32,158 nt of DNA from Bordetella parapertussis (GTDB lineage: Bacteria > Pseudomonadota > Gammaproteobacteria > Burkholderiales > SG8-39): the NCBI GenBank assembly GCA_945897475.1, contig CAMDFL010000041.1:1-32158 (forward strand), in the 5' to 3' direction. Below are positions 24,156 through 31,422 of the stretch, piece after piece. The position numbers were made by a program, and so were the translations under genes. A model generated the notes under the pieces. That model ran no database searches, was not told the DNA's origin, and saw only the letters and a program-made list of their open reading frames with translations. How positions within the stretch are numbered: the first letter of the stretch is position 1; the number at the start of each line of letters is the position of its first letter.

Positions 24156-24998
24156 ATGGCAAACCCCGAACGTTTTTTTATGGCCGGTGTAATGGGCTGG
24201 CCCGTCATGCACTCGCGTTCGCCGATGCTGCATAACTATTTATTCAACCAATACAAACTAGCGGGCACCTATGTGCCGCTAGCGATTCGTCCCGAGGCAC
24301 TTGAGGCGGCGCTTCGAGCGCTCCATCCTTTGGGGTTCTCGGGCTGCAATCTCACCATTCCGCACAAGCAACAGGCGATGAAAATCGTCGATGAAGTCGA
24401 TACCGTGGGTAAAAGCATAGGCGCCATCAGTTGCGTGGTGGTGCGGCCCGATGGATCGCTCGCGGGCAGCAATAACGATTGTTACGGGTTCATCCACAAT
24501 TTGAAGCAGGATCAGCCGGACTGGCGCGCCGATGCGGGGCCGATCACGGTGATCGGCGCGGGCGGCGGATCGCGTGCCGTGTGTTACGGACTTCTCCAGG
24601 AAGGCGCAAAGGAAATACGTCTGGTGAATCGGACACTGTCGCGCGCCACGAGCATCGCCAGTGAATTCGGCGGGCCGATCAAGGTTTATCCGTGGGATGA
24701 ACGCCATGATCTGTTGGAAGGCGCGGCGACGGTGGTCAATGCCACCAGCCAGGGTATGGTGGGCAACCCGGCACTGGACATTAAGCTTAACAAGCTGGCG
24801 GCCAGCGCGCTTGTAGCGGACATTATTTACATACCTCTGGAGACACCATTTCTCGCCGCGGCGCGCCAACGCGGAAACCGGACCTTGAATGGCTTGGGCA
24901 TGCTCATGCACCAGGTGCGGCCCGCCTGGAAATCATGGTTCGGCATCGACCCGGAATTGAAGGCGGAACTTCGGGTGCTGGTCGAGAAGACGATTTAA
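24156..24998 (+). CDS. Shikimate dehydrogenase-like oxidoreductase (AroE family)
   Basis: A 280 aa member of the AroE family, which reversibly reduces 3-dehydroshikimate with NADPH. Substrate-site residues Ser20 and Ser22 (HSRSPMLHN), the catalytic Lys71 (NLTIPHKQ), Asp in NNDCYG (about 108) and Gln in GMLMHQ are present. The NAD(P) loop is GAGGGSRAV, and NRT after the next strand favours NADPH. The Asn that normally ends the GAxN segment is Ser here (GAISC), so substrate choice may differ from housekeeping AroE. ATG at 24156 has AAGG upstream; an earlier in-frame start overlaps the Bug gene. The stop overlaps that of the convergent Bug gene by four bases. A catabolic paralogue is likely. Confidence 0.9.
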   Translation: MANPERFFMAGVMGWPVMHSRSPMLHNYLFNQYKLAGTYVPLAIRPEALEAALRALHPLGFSGCNLTIPHKQQAMKIVDEVDTVGKSIGAISCVVVRPDGSLAGSNNDCYGFIHNLKQDQPDWRADAGPITVIGAGGGSRAVCYGLLQEGAKEIRLVNRTLSRATSIASEFGGPIKVYPWDERHDLLEGAATVVNATSQGMVGNPALDIKLNKLAASALVADIIYIPLETPFLAAARQRGNRTLNGLGMLMHQVRPAWKSWFGIDPELKAELRVLVEKTI

Positions 24999-25957
24999 TC
25001 GGCCTTTATGCCAGCCTCGCGAACGAACACGCCGTAGCGTTCCCGATCGCGGCGCTGCTGCTCCGCGAATTCTTCCGCCGAACCGCTGACCAGTTCGGCC
25101 GCGAGAATGCCGAGTGTGGTGGCGATTTCCTTGGACTGCATGCCTCGACCGATCTCGCGGTTCAGGCGCGAGACGATATCCTTGGGCGTTCCTGCAGCGC
25201 CATAGATACCGAACACCACGTCCGCGTTGGCATCCGCGCCTGCTTCGGCCATGGTCGGCGTATCGGCATAGAGGGGAGAACGCGTACCGCGCGCCACGCC
25301 AATCAAGCGCAGCTTGCCCGCCTTGACCTGGGGGAGGGCCACACCGGGGTCGAAGGTAAAGGCCAGTGTTCCGGCTAACAGCGAAGCCAAGGTATCCGAC
25401 GATCCCTTATAAGGTATGTGCGTCGCCTGAATCTTCGCGGAACGCATCATCATTTCGGTAGCGATGTGCATGCCGCTGCCCGCGCCCGAGGATCCAAAGT
25501 TCAGCTTGCCAGGATTGGCGCGTGCCTGGGCCACCAGGTCGGCGACATTCTTGATCGGCGAGTCGGCTCGCACCACCAGGATGATGGTGGTGCGCATGGT
25601 CGGCGCGATCGGGTCCAAGTCCTTGAGCGTATCGAATGTGGATTTGTACAGATGGGGATTAATGGCAATCGTGCTGCCTGAAGTGTGCACCAGGGTATAA
25701 CCGTCCGGCGCGGATTTGACCACTGCATCCAAGCCGATATAACCAGTGGCGCCGGGGCGGTTCTCTACCAGCACCGTCTGGGCCATGGTCTCGCTCATTT
25801 TCGGCGCCAGCGTACGCGCGACCAGGTCCGCCGCGGTACCAGGTGGAAGATTCACGATCAGGCGAATTGGTTTTACCGGAAAGCTCTGAGACTGCGCGGC
25901 TGGTGCAAACGAAACGGCGAACGCGGCGGCAAGCAGACAACCCTTTAGAACTTTCAT
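24995..25957 (-). CDS. Bug-family periplasmic substrate-binding receptor
   Basis: A 320 aa receptor. A signal peptide of about 22 residues ends near AQS-Q, then FPVKPIRLIVNLPPGTAADLVAR, VLVENRPGATGYIG, SAPDGYTLVHTSGSTI and FGSSGAGSGMHIATEMM. The first-strand loop is PPGTAADL rather than PGG. ATG at 25957 follows GGAGCGAAG at good spacing. It faces the SDH-like gene and shares TTAA with its stop. Upstream lies the REP-like doublet, then the aldo/keto reductase in the same direction. The ligand is unknown and no permease is present. Confidence 0.94.
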   Translation of the reverse strand: MKVLKGCLLAAAFAVSFAPAAQSQSFPVKPIRLIVNLPPGTAADLVARTLAPKMSETMAQTVLVENRPGATGYIGLDAVVKSAPDGYTLVHTSGSTIAINPHLYKSTFDTLKDLDPIAPTMRTTIILVVRADSPIKNVADLVAQARANPGKLNFGSSGAGSGMHIATEMMMRSAKIQATHIPYKGSSDTLASLLAGTLAFTFDPGVALPQVKAGKLRLIGVARGTRSPLYADTPTMAEAGADANADVVFGIYGAAGTPKDIVSRLNREIGRGMQSKEIATTLGILAAELVSGSAEEFAEQQRRDRERYGVFVREAGIKAD

Positions 25958-26013
25958 CTTCGCTCCTTGACGATAAAATTGGGAAATGAATCTGAAAAAC
26001 GAGGCAGGGTCGG

Positions 26014-26103
26014 ATTAACTGTAACGGCTAAATTTTGGCCCCGCCCCTTTTCTCTTTTCTCGAGATAACTGTACAGAATAAATTCGAGCCTGGCCCCTTT
26101 TTA
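26014..26103. repeat. REP-like doublet, 50 bp period
   Basis: TAACTGTA at 26016 and 26066, and GCCCCTTTT at 26043 and 26093, show two imperfect copies exactly 50 bases apart. The reverse strand reads GGGGCCAGGCTCGAATTTA, resembling REP-type sequences I associate with REP-associated tyrosine transposases in betaproteobacteria. The stop codon of the aldo/keto reductase lies at its right edge. Confidence 0.7.
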
Positions 26104-27051
26104 CGTTATCTGGTCCACCGCTGCAAGGTCTTCGGCGGTGAGTTTCCACGACGCGGCCTTCGCATTGGATTCAACCTGTTCGGGCGTAGTTGCTCCTGCA
26201 ATGACGCTGCCAACGAAGGGCTGGGCCACCAGCCAACTCATTGCCAGTTCGAGCAAGGTATGGCCGCGCGCTTCGGCGAAGGCGCGCAAGGCCTCGACTT
26301 TCTTCACGGTGGCGTCGTTCTGGAAGCGCGTCTCGAAGCGGGTCGGATTGGCGAAGCGCGATCCCGGCGGCGGCGCGGCGCCCGGTGTGTATTTGCCAGT
26401 CAGCAAGCCGCTTGCCAGCGGATAAAAGGGCAGGATGCAAATGCCCACTGAACGCGCGGCTGGAACCATCTCGGCTTCGATGCCGCGATTGACCAGGGAA
26501 TATTCATGCTGCTGCGAAATAAATGGCGTGAGGCCATGGGTCTTCGCAGTCCAGTTTGCCTCGACGAATTGCCAGGACTGAACGCCTGAGCAGCCGATGT
26601 AGCGCACCTTGCCCTGACGCACCAGATCGTCCATGGCGCGCATGGTTTCTTCGATGGGGGTCAGGGGATCGGCGGCATGCAATTGATACAGGTCGATCCA
26701 GTCTGTTTTCAGGCGTTTCAAACTGTCTTCGACCGCAGTGATGATGTAGCGACGCGACGCGCCCTGCAATTTCCCCTCATCATCCATGGCATGGCCGAAT
26801 TTGGTGGAGAGCACGATATCCTTGCGGCGCGCGCCCAGCGCATCGCCGAGCACGATTTCCGCAGAGCCGGTTTTTCCGCCGCCGCGCCGGCCATAGGTAT
26901 CGGCCGAATCAAAAAAAGTCACTCCCACATCCAGGGCTTTATGAACCACGGCACGCGTCTCCGCCGCATTCAACCTGCCACCGAAATTGTTTCCGCCCAG
27001 ACCCACCGCCGATACCAGCAGACCCGAATTTCCCATGGTGCGTTGTTGCAT
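26101..27051 (-). CDS. Aldo/keto reductase
   Basis: A 316 aa NADPH-dependent carbonyl reductase of the AKR TIM-barrel family. The catalytic tetrad is complete: Asp48 and Tyr53 in FFDSADTYG, Lys84 in STKFG, and His125 in LYQLHA. GSVIAGATTPEQVESNAKAA near the C-terminus is the NADP-binding loop. I chose ATG at 27051; a TTG at 27066 is the only longer option and lacks a better ribosome site. The final residues run into the REP-like doublet, which may have trimmed a few residues. A GTGTC microsatellite lies 60-100 bases upstream. The substrate is unknown. Confidence 0.92.
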   Translation of the reverse strand: MQQRTMGNSGLLVSAVGLGGNNFGGRLNAAETRAVVHKALDVGVTFFDSADTYGRRGGGKTGSAEIVLGDALGARRKDIVLSTKFGHAMDDEGKLQGASRRYIITAVEDSLKRLKTDWIDLYQLHAADPLTPIEETMRAMDDLVRQGKVRYIGCSGVQSWQFVEANWTAKTHGLTPFISQQHEYSLVNRGIEAEMVPAARSVGICILPFYPLASGLLTGKYTPGAAPPPGSRFANPTRFETRFQNDATVKKVEALRAFAEARGHTLLELAMSWLVAQPFVGSVIAGATTPEQVESNAKAASWKLTAEDLAAVDQIT

Positions 27052-27110
27052 TGTTGGTGTATCCAAAAAGGTGATTTTCGCCGAGTCTAGCTCAGTCGTG
27101 GCCGCGCCGC

Positions 27111-27147
27111 GTGTCGTGTGTGTCGTGTCGTGTCGTGTCGTATCGCT
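27111..27147. repeat. GTGTC pentanucleotide microsatellite
   Basis: About seven units of GTGTC or close variants (one GTGTGTGTC junction) lie 60-100 bases upstream of the leftward aldo/keto reductase start and before the CocE remnant. Length change by slippage could alter promoter spacing. Confidence 0.85.
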
Positions 27148-27322
27148 TCGTCATGACGCGCTTAACGGACCGTGCTCGAGCGCGCATTTCCATTTCCCCG
27201 ATAATGCTTTTTCAACAACGATCATCAGCACGGCAGTCCCGACAGCCCCTACACGGATATCTTCACCGGCCAGCGGCACACCGGCCCTGATCGTCGCCAA
27301 CGGCTGGGAATCCGAGCCGCGC

Positions 27323-27763
27323 GTGGGGGTTTCAATACGCGCCACAGACGATTCGATAAAAAGCTGGCTACCGGATACAAAATGGCCAATGCGCTTCACC
27401 AATTGGACACCACTGCATCTTAATTTGGCCAATTTATCCCTTGAATCGGCGACCCCGGCGCAGGACGCCAGCGCAAGTTTCGAGGCAAATGGCGAAGGCC
27501 TCGCGTTTCGCAGCGCGCCCATGAAAAAGGAAATGACGTTCGCCGGGCCGCTCAAGCTGCGCGTGTGGCTATCCTCGACGACACCCGACGCGGATTTATT
27601 CATCACGATTCGAGCTTTCGATCCACAAGGGAAGGAAGCCACTTTCCTCACCGCCATCGAACCTAAATCGCCGGTATCGCAAGGGTGGTTGCGCGCCTCG
27701 CATCGCAAGACCGATGCCAAGCTATCTACCGAGTGGCTGCCGGTGCTGCCCGAGGAAAGATAG
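27323..27763 (+). pseudogene. CocE/NonD hydrolase C-terminal domain remnant
   Basis: From about 27365 the frame reads WPMRFTNWTPLHLNL, GEGLAFRSAPMKKEMTFAGPLKLRVWLSSTTPDADLFITIRAFDPQGKEATF and SQGWLRASHRK. This is the start of the X-Pro dipeptidyl-peptidase C-terminal beta domain found in CocE/NonD esterases. The alpha/beta-hydrolase domain that should precede it (about 400 residues) is missing, and the frame ends at TAG (27761-27763) before the rest of the beta domain. No ribosome site or start codon is convincing. It is a fragment of a larger gene, truncated at both ends and convergent with the bicupin gene. Confidence 0.85.
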
Positions 27764-27787
27764 ATCGTTTCGCGCTGTGCTGCGCTA

Positions 27788-28762
27788 TCACGCGGCGCGA
27801 AAAACCACGCCGCTGTTATCGGCGCTACCCGTCACCATCATGAAGTGCGCGTCAGTCAGACCGTCGTTTCTGAAGCGGTGGGCTTGGCCCGCGGGATTGA
27901 GGACCAGGTCGCGCGGTCCAAGGCGTTTCCACACCGTCTCGCCTTTTTCCTCCCAAGCAACCGAGATGCATCCATCGAGCACGAGGTAGGCTTCTTCTAC
28001 CGGCCGCTCGTAGGCCTGCACACCCGCGCCCCTCGGCAGAAAAATCATGTCCTTGGAAAAAGTTCGCGGTGGAGCGCCACCTTCGCCGATATAGGGCAGG
28101 CGCGCAAATCCGGCTGAATCCCATTGCGGCTTCTGCTGACTGAAGCGCACGATGTGGCGCGCCATTTCACGATGCCGAAGATCGCTGCTGTCGAAGGACA
28201 GGGTCTGACCGTGCCCCGGCTTCGCGCCGAAATTTCTCGACAGTTCCGGTTCGTGCGTGCTCGGGTGATAGGCGTAAGCAGGCGGCATCGGCCGGCCCTT
28301 GCCCACCATGATCGACATCAGCACCGGATCGTTGCCGTCATTACGAAAACCGTGCGGCCTGCCACTGGCATGCAGGATCATGTCGCGCGGCCCGAGGCGC
28401 GCGAAAATCACTTCGCCATCCCATTCCCAGCCGACCGTCAGCACGCCCTCCAGCACCAGAAATGACTCGTCCACCTCATGGGCATGCGCCGCGCCATATT
28501 TACCCACCGGTTGATGCACCATGCTCAGCGTAAAGTGTTGCGGCGGCAGCGTGCCGGGGTCATCGACTTTGGGTGAACCGCCGGCGCCAATGTATCGAAT
28601 TTGCGAGCGGGAGAGTTCCGGGTAGCCACGACTGGCCGGAAAAGCATCCCAATCTGGGATTTTACTGGCGTGTCGGCCGACGTTGATCTCCATGCGGCGC
28701 GACAGATCGCCTGGGTCATTCGCACGGGGCGCGCTTGAGGGACTTTGTTCTGCCTGATCCAT
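27788..28762 (-). CDS. Gentisate 1,2-dioxygenase-like bicupin
   Basis: A 324 aa two-cupin protein. Cupin 1 has a full metal site: His93, His95, Glu99 (AAHAHEVDES) and His137 (GRPHGFRN). Cupin 2 has nearly the same framework (EEAYLVLDG, RLGPRDLVL, GQAHRFRNDG with His295), but its HxH position reads YERP, so it probably binds no metal. This matches gentisate, salicylate or hydroxynaphthoate dioxygenases, which cleave aromatic rings with iron in one barrel only. ATG at 28762 is preferred over GTG at 28774 because GGAG is then six bases away. It is the last gene of a leftward cluster with two aldolases and a decarboxylase-like protein. The ring substrate is not known. Confidence 0.85.
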   Translation of the reverse strand: MDQAEQSPSSAPRANDPGDLSRRMEINVGRHASKIPDWDAFPASRGYPELSRSQIRYIGAGGSPKVDDPGTLPPQHFTLSMVHQPVGKYGAAHAHEVDESFLVLEGVLTVGWEWDGEVIFARLGPRDMILHASGRPHGFRNDGNDPVLMSIMVGKGRPMPPAYAYHPSTHEPELSRNFGAKPGHGQTLSFDSSDLRHREMARHIVRFSQQKPQWDSAGFARLPYIGEGGAPPRTFSKDMIFLPRGAGVQAYERPVEEAYLVLDGCISVAWEEKGETVWKRLGPRDLVLNPAGQAHRFRNDGLTDAHFMMVTGSADNSGVVFRAA

Positions 28763-28802
28763 GGCCGACTCCACGTTTAAATTTTCGTCCTGGGTAGTGA
28801 GC

Positions 28803-28875
28803 TTACTTCAGCGTGCGCTTTACAGCTTACCGGGTTTCAGTTCACCGCTTTTCAGTTCGCCGTTTATCAGCGTAC
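28803..28875. repeat. 15 bp tandem repeat, five degenerate copies
   Basis: CAG marks each unit at 28809, 28823, 28838, 28853 and 28868 (spacing 14, 15, 15, 15). The best-kept units read TTTCAGTTCACCGCT and TTTCAGTTCGCCGTT. The array fills most of the 126 bp gap between the aldolase and bicupin genes. Confidence 0.85.
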
Positions 28876-28888
28876 ATATACTTGGTAA

Positions 28889-29560
28889 TCACTTCAATTT
28901 TGCGCGGAAATGATCCCAAGTGCGCTGAAACAACCCCTGATTCCAGAGTTTTTCGCGGCACAGCGCCAATTCCCGCGCATCGAACTCATAGGGCTTGCCG
29001 ATCTGCATCGCCATGTACTGGCGATAGGCGTTCTCTTCGAGGTAATTCGCAAGCACAAACGCCTCGACAAGGTCTTTGCCGACAATGGCCGCGCCGTGCG
29101 ACTTCATCAACACCGCCGGCCTATCCCCAAGCGTCGCGGCGAGCTTTTCGGCCATCGGCCGGTTATTGATTGAATCCGGCGAATCGAGCACCGGAACGGG
29201 ATACAGGAGCGAGCCTTGCGCATACACCGGCTGGTACTTCGCACCGACCATGGTGAGAAACGTGGTCCACTTGGAATGCGCATGCACCACAGCCTTCACA
29301 TCCGGGCGAGCCCGATAGATGCCGCAATGCAGGTGGCACTCCAGCGGCGGGTTGGCCTTGCCTTCAATCAGTTTTCCCTCGATATCAATGGCGCAAATAT
29401 CATCGACCGTCAGCGCACTGCGTTGACACGAGCCGATGTTAATGAGAACGCGGTTCTCGCCGACTCGCGCGCTCACATGGCCGTTGTAGTCGATGATGTC
29501 CGCCTGCTCGAGCATGCGCACGCAATCGACGATCTGTTGTTTGATCGCTTGTTCTGACAT
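28889..29560 (-). CDS. Class II aldolase/adducin-family protein
   Basis: A 223 aa zinc enzyme of the class II aldolase family. Glu74 (PLECHLH) matches the catalytic Glu, and His93 and His95 (VVHAHSKW) with His155 (SHGAAIVG) match the zinc ligands of fuculose-phosphate aldolase at almost the same residue numbers. Family members cleave sugar phosphates or 4-hydroxy-2-oxo acids, and some act as decarboxylases. ATG at 29560 follows CAGGA; the frame extends further but into the neighbour's stop region. It lies 20 bases after the second aldolase gene, so the pair is co-transcribed. The partner is a different subtype, not a recent duplicate. Confidence 0.92.
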   Translation of the reverse strand: MSEQAIKQQIVDCVRMLEQADIIDYNGHVSARVGENRVLINIGSCQRSALTVDDICAIDIEGKLIEGKANPPLECHLHCGIYRARPDVKAVVHAHSKWTTFLTMVGAKYQPVYAQGSLLYPVPVLDSPDSINNRPMAEKLAATLGDRPAVLMKSHGAAIVGKDLVEAFVLANYLEENAYRQYMAMQIGKPYEFDARELALCREKLWNQGLFQRTWDHFRAKLK

Positions 29561-29580
29561 GGTTCCTGCCCCCCACCCAC

Positions 29581-30318
29581 TCACCAATTAACCTGGCTGC
29601 GCCACAAATCCCAGGCGCGCATTCCGGCACCCTGGTTGACGATGTCGGACAACCTGCCCTCCTCCTCATCAAGCGCAGCCAAAGGCATACCTCCGCTCAA
29701 AGCGATAGCGTAGTGCTGAATGCGCGCATTCATCTCCGTATAAACAGCACGAAATACCGCGGTCTGCAAAGTCGGCCCGCAGGCAACGCTTCCATGCGCG
29801 CGCATGAGAACAATGTCGTGACTGCCCATCACTTCGATTAACGCTACGCCTTTTTCAATAGTGCCCACCAGCATGTCGGTTGCGCCGAATTTTTCGGCGA
29901 TATCGAATATCGGAACGCCCGCGGCAATGAAACCCGCAGTGTGAAACATCGCCTGCATCGGCACACCCACCAAGCCGAACGGCACCACCGAGGGCGAGTG
30001 ACTGTGCACCACCGACATCACATCCGGCCGCGCTTTGAAGATTTCGCTATGAATATAACGTTCGAGAAAACTGCCGCGGCCGTTGGCGTTGACCGGGTTG
30101 CTGTCGAGGTCGTATTCGATAATGTCCTCGGGCAACACGCGCGCCGGGGAAATCGATTTAGCCATCAGATAGCGGTCGGGTGCGGAAGGATGGCGCATGG
30201 ATACGTGGCCAAAGGCATCGACCACGTTTTGCGCAGCCAGAATACGGCTGGCCGCGGCGAGATCTTCGAGCACGCTGGCGGCTACTGGACCGCCGGTGGT
30301 GGGGATTTTGTCGTTCAT
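29581..30318 (-). CDS. Class II aldolase/adducin-family protein
   Basis: A 245 aa class II aldolase-fold protein with Glu86, His105 and His107 (VVHSHSPS), and His175 (MRAHGSVACG). VVDAFGHVSMRHP near residue 32 and RAVYTEMNARIQ are typical of the subgroup linked to aromatic or hydroxy-acid catabolism in soil bacteria. The remnant at 5992-6342 is closest to this gene. ATG at 30318 follows AGGGA. The decarboxylase-like gene lies 53 bases upstream and the second aldolase 20 bases downstream. The two aldolase-type proteins could form a mixed complex or act in consecutive steps; the sequence does not tell. Confidence 0.92.
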   Translation of the reverse strand: MNDKIPTTGGPVAASVLEDLAAASRILAAQNVVDAFGHVSMRHPSAPDRYLMAKSISPARVLPEDIIEYDLDSNPVNANGRGSFLERYIHSEIFKARPDVMSVVHSHSPSVVPFGLVGVPMQAMFHTAGFIAAGVPIFDIAEKFGATDMLVGTIEKGVALIEVMGSHDIVLMRAHGSVACGPTLQTAVFRAVYTEMNARIQHYAIALSGGMPLAALDEEEGRLSDIVNQGAGMRAWDLWRSQVNW

Positions 30319-30371
30319 CTTGTTTCCCTATCAGGTAAGTTCATGCATTGGCCGTGCCGCGTCGTTTGCGC

Positions 30372-31361
30372 TCAAATCACCACCTTGGTCATCATTCCCT
30401 TGGGGAAAATTTCCTCAGGCTTGAACCGTCGATGCGCGATTCCCTGTTGATGCGTATACAAAGCCATCTGCTCCCAGGTGGCTCGGTTTTCCTCAATGCC
30501 ATATGGAAAAGGATCGCCACCGAAGAGGTCGCGCATCTTCCTTGCATAGGTCGGCATCCAGGCCAGCGGGTAACGCGATACCGCCGGATCGAGCAGCCGC
30601 TCGATGCTGCGGCGTTTTGATTCCTGAAACGCGTTGTACAGATTGCGCGCCACCCACGGGTGTTCTTCGGCAATCGATCTCTTCATCGCGATGATGTGCA
30701 TGATGGGCCAGACTTTCGTCTTCGCGAAATACTCCTCCTCCATCTCCAGATAGTCGGGGAACAGGCGCACCACATCCGGATGACCCTGGAGAAAACAATC
30801 CGGAGGCCGCGCGATGATGGCGCAGTCGATCTCGCCGGAGGCAATCATCTGACTCAAGGATTTGTCGGCAACGCGCGTGAGCTTCAGGCCCTTGGGCAGA
30901 TTGAGTTCGACCTTCTCCTCGCGGCCCGGCGAATTTGCGCCCGCCTGAACCCAATGCACATCGGTGAGTTTCACGCCCATGTCGTTATGCATCCAGCCGC
31001 GCATGTACACCGCCGCCGAATGTGCCCACTCGGGCGATCCGACCTTCTTGCCCTTCAGGTCCTTGATGCTTTTGATGCGGCTTTTTTTATTGACATAGAA
31101 CGAACTGAAGCGGAACAGCCGTGAACAAATTACCGGCAGGCCGATGATGTCGGAATTCTTCCTCGTCACCTGAGCGGTGAATTTGGCGAAGGACAACTCA
31201 GACAAATCAAACTCCCGATTGGCGGTAAATCGGGCAAAACACTCGTGGTGGCCCAGAGTCATCCAGTTGAGATCGATACCCTCCGCTTTCACCAGACCCA
31301 TGCGCAAATCGCGGAAATGATCGTAGTCCGTGGTCGCAATGGAAAGATTAAGTTGTGACAT
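30372..31361 (-). CDS. 4,5-dihydroxyphthalate decarboxylase-like protein
   Basis: A 329 aa protein resembling Pht5-type 4,5-dihydroxyphthalate decarboxylases, which have a periplasmic-binding-protein fold: EGIDLNWM, EFDLSELSFAKF, PVICSRLFRFSSFYVN, IKDLKGKKVGSPEWAHSAAVYMRG and PGREEKVELNLP, then GEIDCAIIARPP and WPIMHIIAMKR. No signal peptide is seen, which favours a cytoplasmic enzyme over an ABC-transporter receptor. It would remove a carboxylate from a hydroxylated aromatic acid. ATG at 31361 has GGA nine bases upstream. It is the second gene of the leftward cluster, ahead of the two aldolases. Many relatives are misnamed, so the substrate is open. Confidence 0.82.
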   Translation of the reverse strand: MSQLNLSIATTDYDHFRDLRMGLVKAEGIDLNWMTLGHHECFARFTANREFDLSELSFAKFTAQVTRKNSDIIGLPVICSRLFRFSSFYVNKKSRIKSIKDLKGKKVGSPEWAHSAAVYMRGWMHNDMGVKLTDVHWVQAGANSPGREEKVELNLPKGLKLTRVADKSLSQMIASGEIDCAIIARPPDCFLQGHPDVVRLFPDYLEMEEEYFAKTKVWPIMHIIAMKRSIAEEHPWVARNLYNAFQESKRRSIERLLDPAVSRYPLAWMPTYARKMRDLFGGDPFPYGIEENRATWEQMALYTHQQGIAHRRFKPEEIFPKGMMTKVVI

Positions 31362-31422
31362 GAGATTCCGTAGTCAAAGTTTATTCGTGAATAAAATCCC
31401 GATCGCCTCCGCAGTTCGCTTC

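Noticed and set aside
30372-31361. ABC-transporter nitrate/taurine-type binding protein
   Set aside because: The fold is similar, but there is no signal peptide and no ABC permease or ATPase gene; the motifs fit dihydroxyphthalate decarboxylase-like proteins better.
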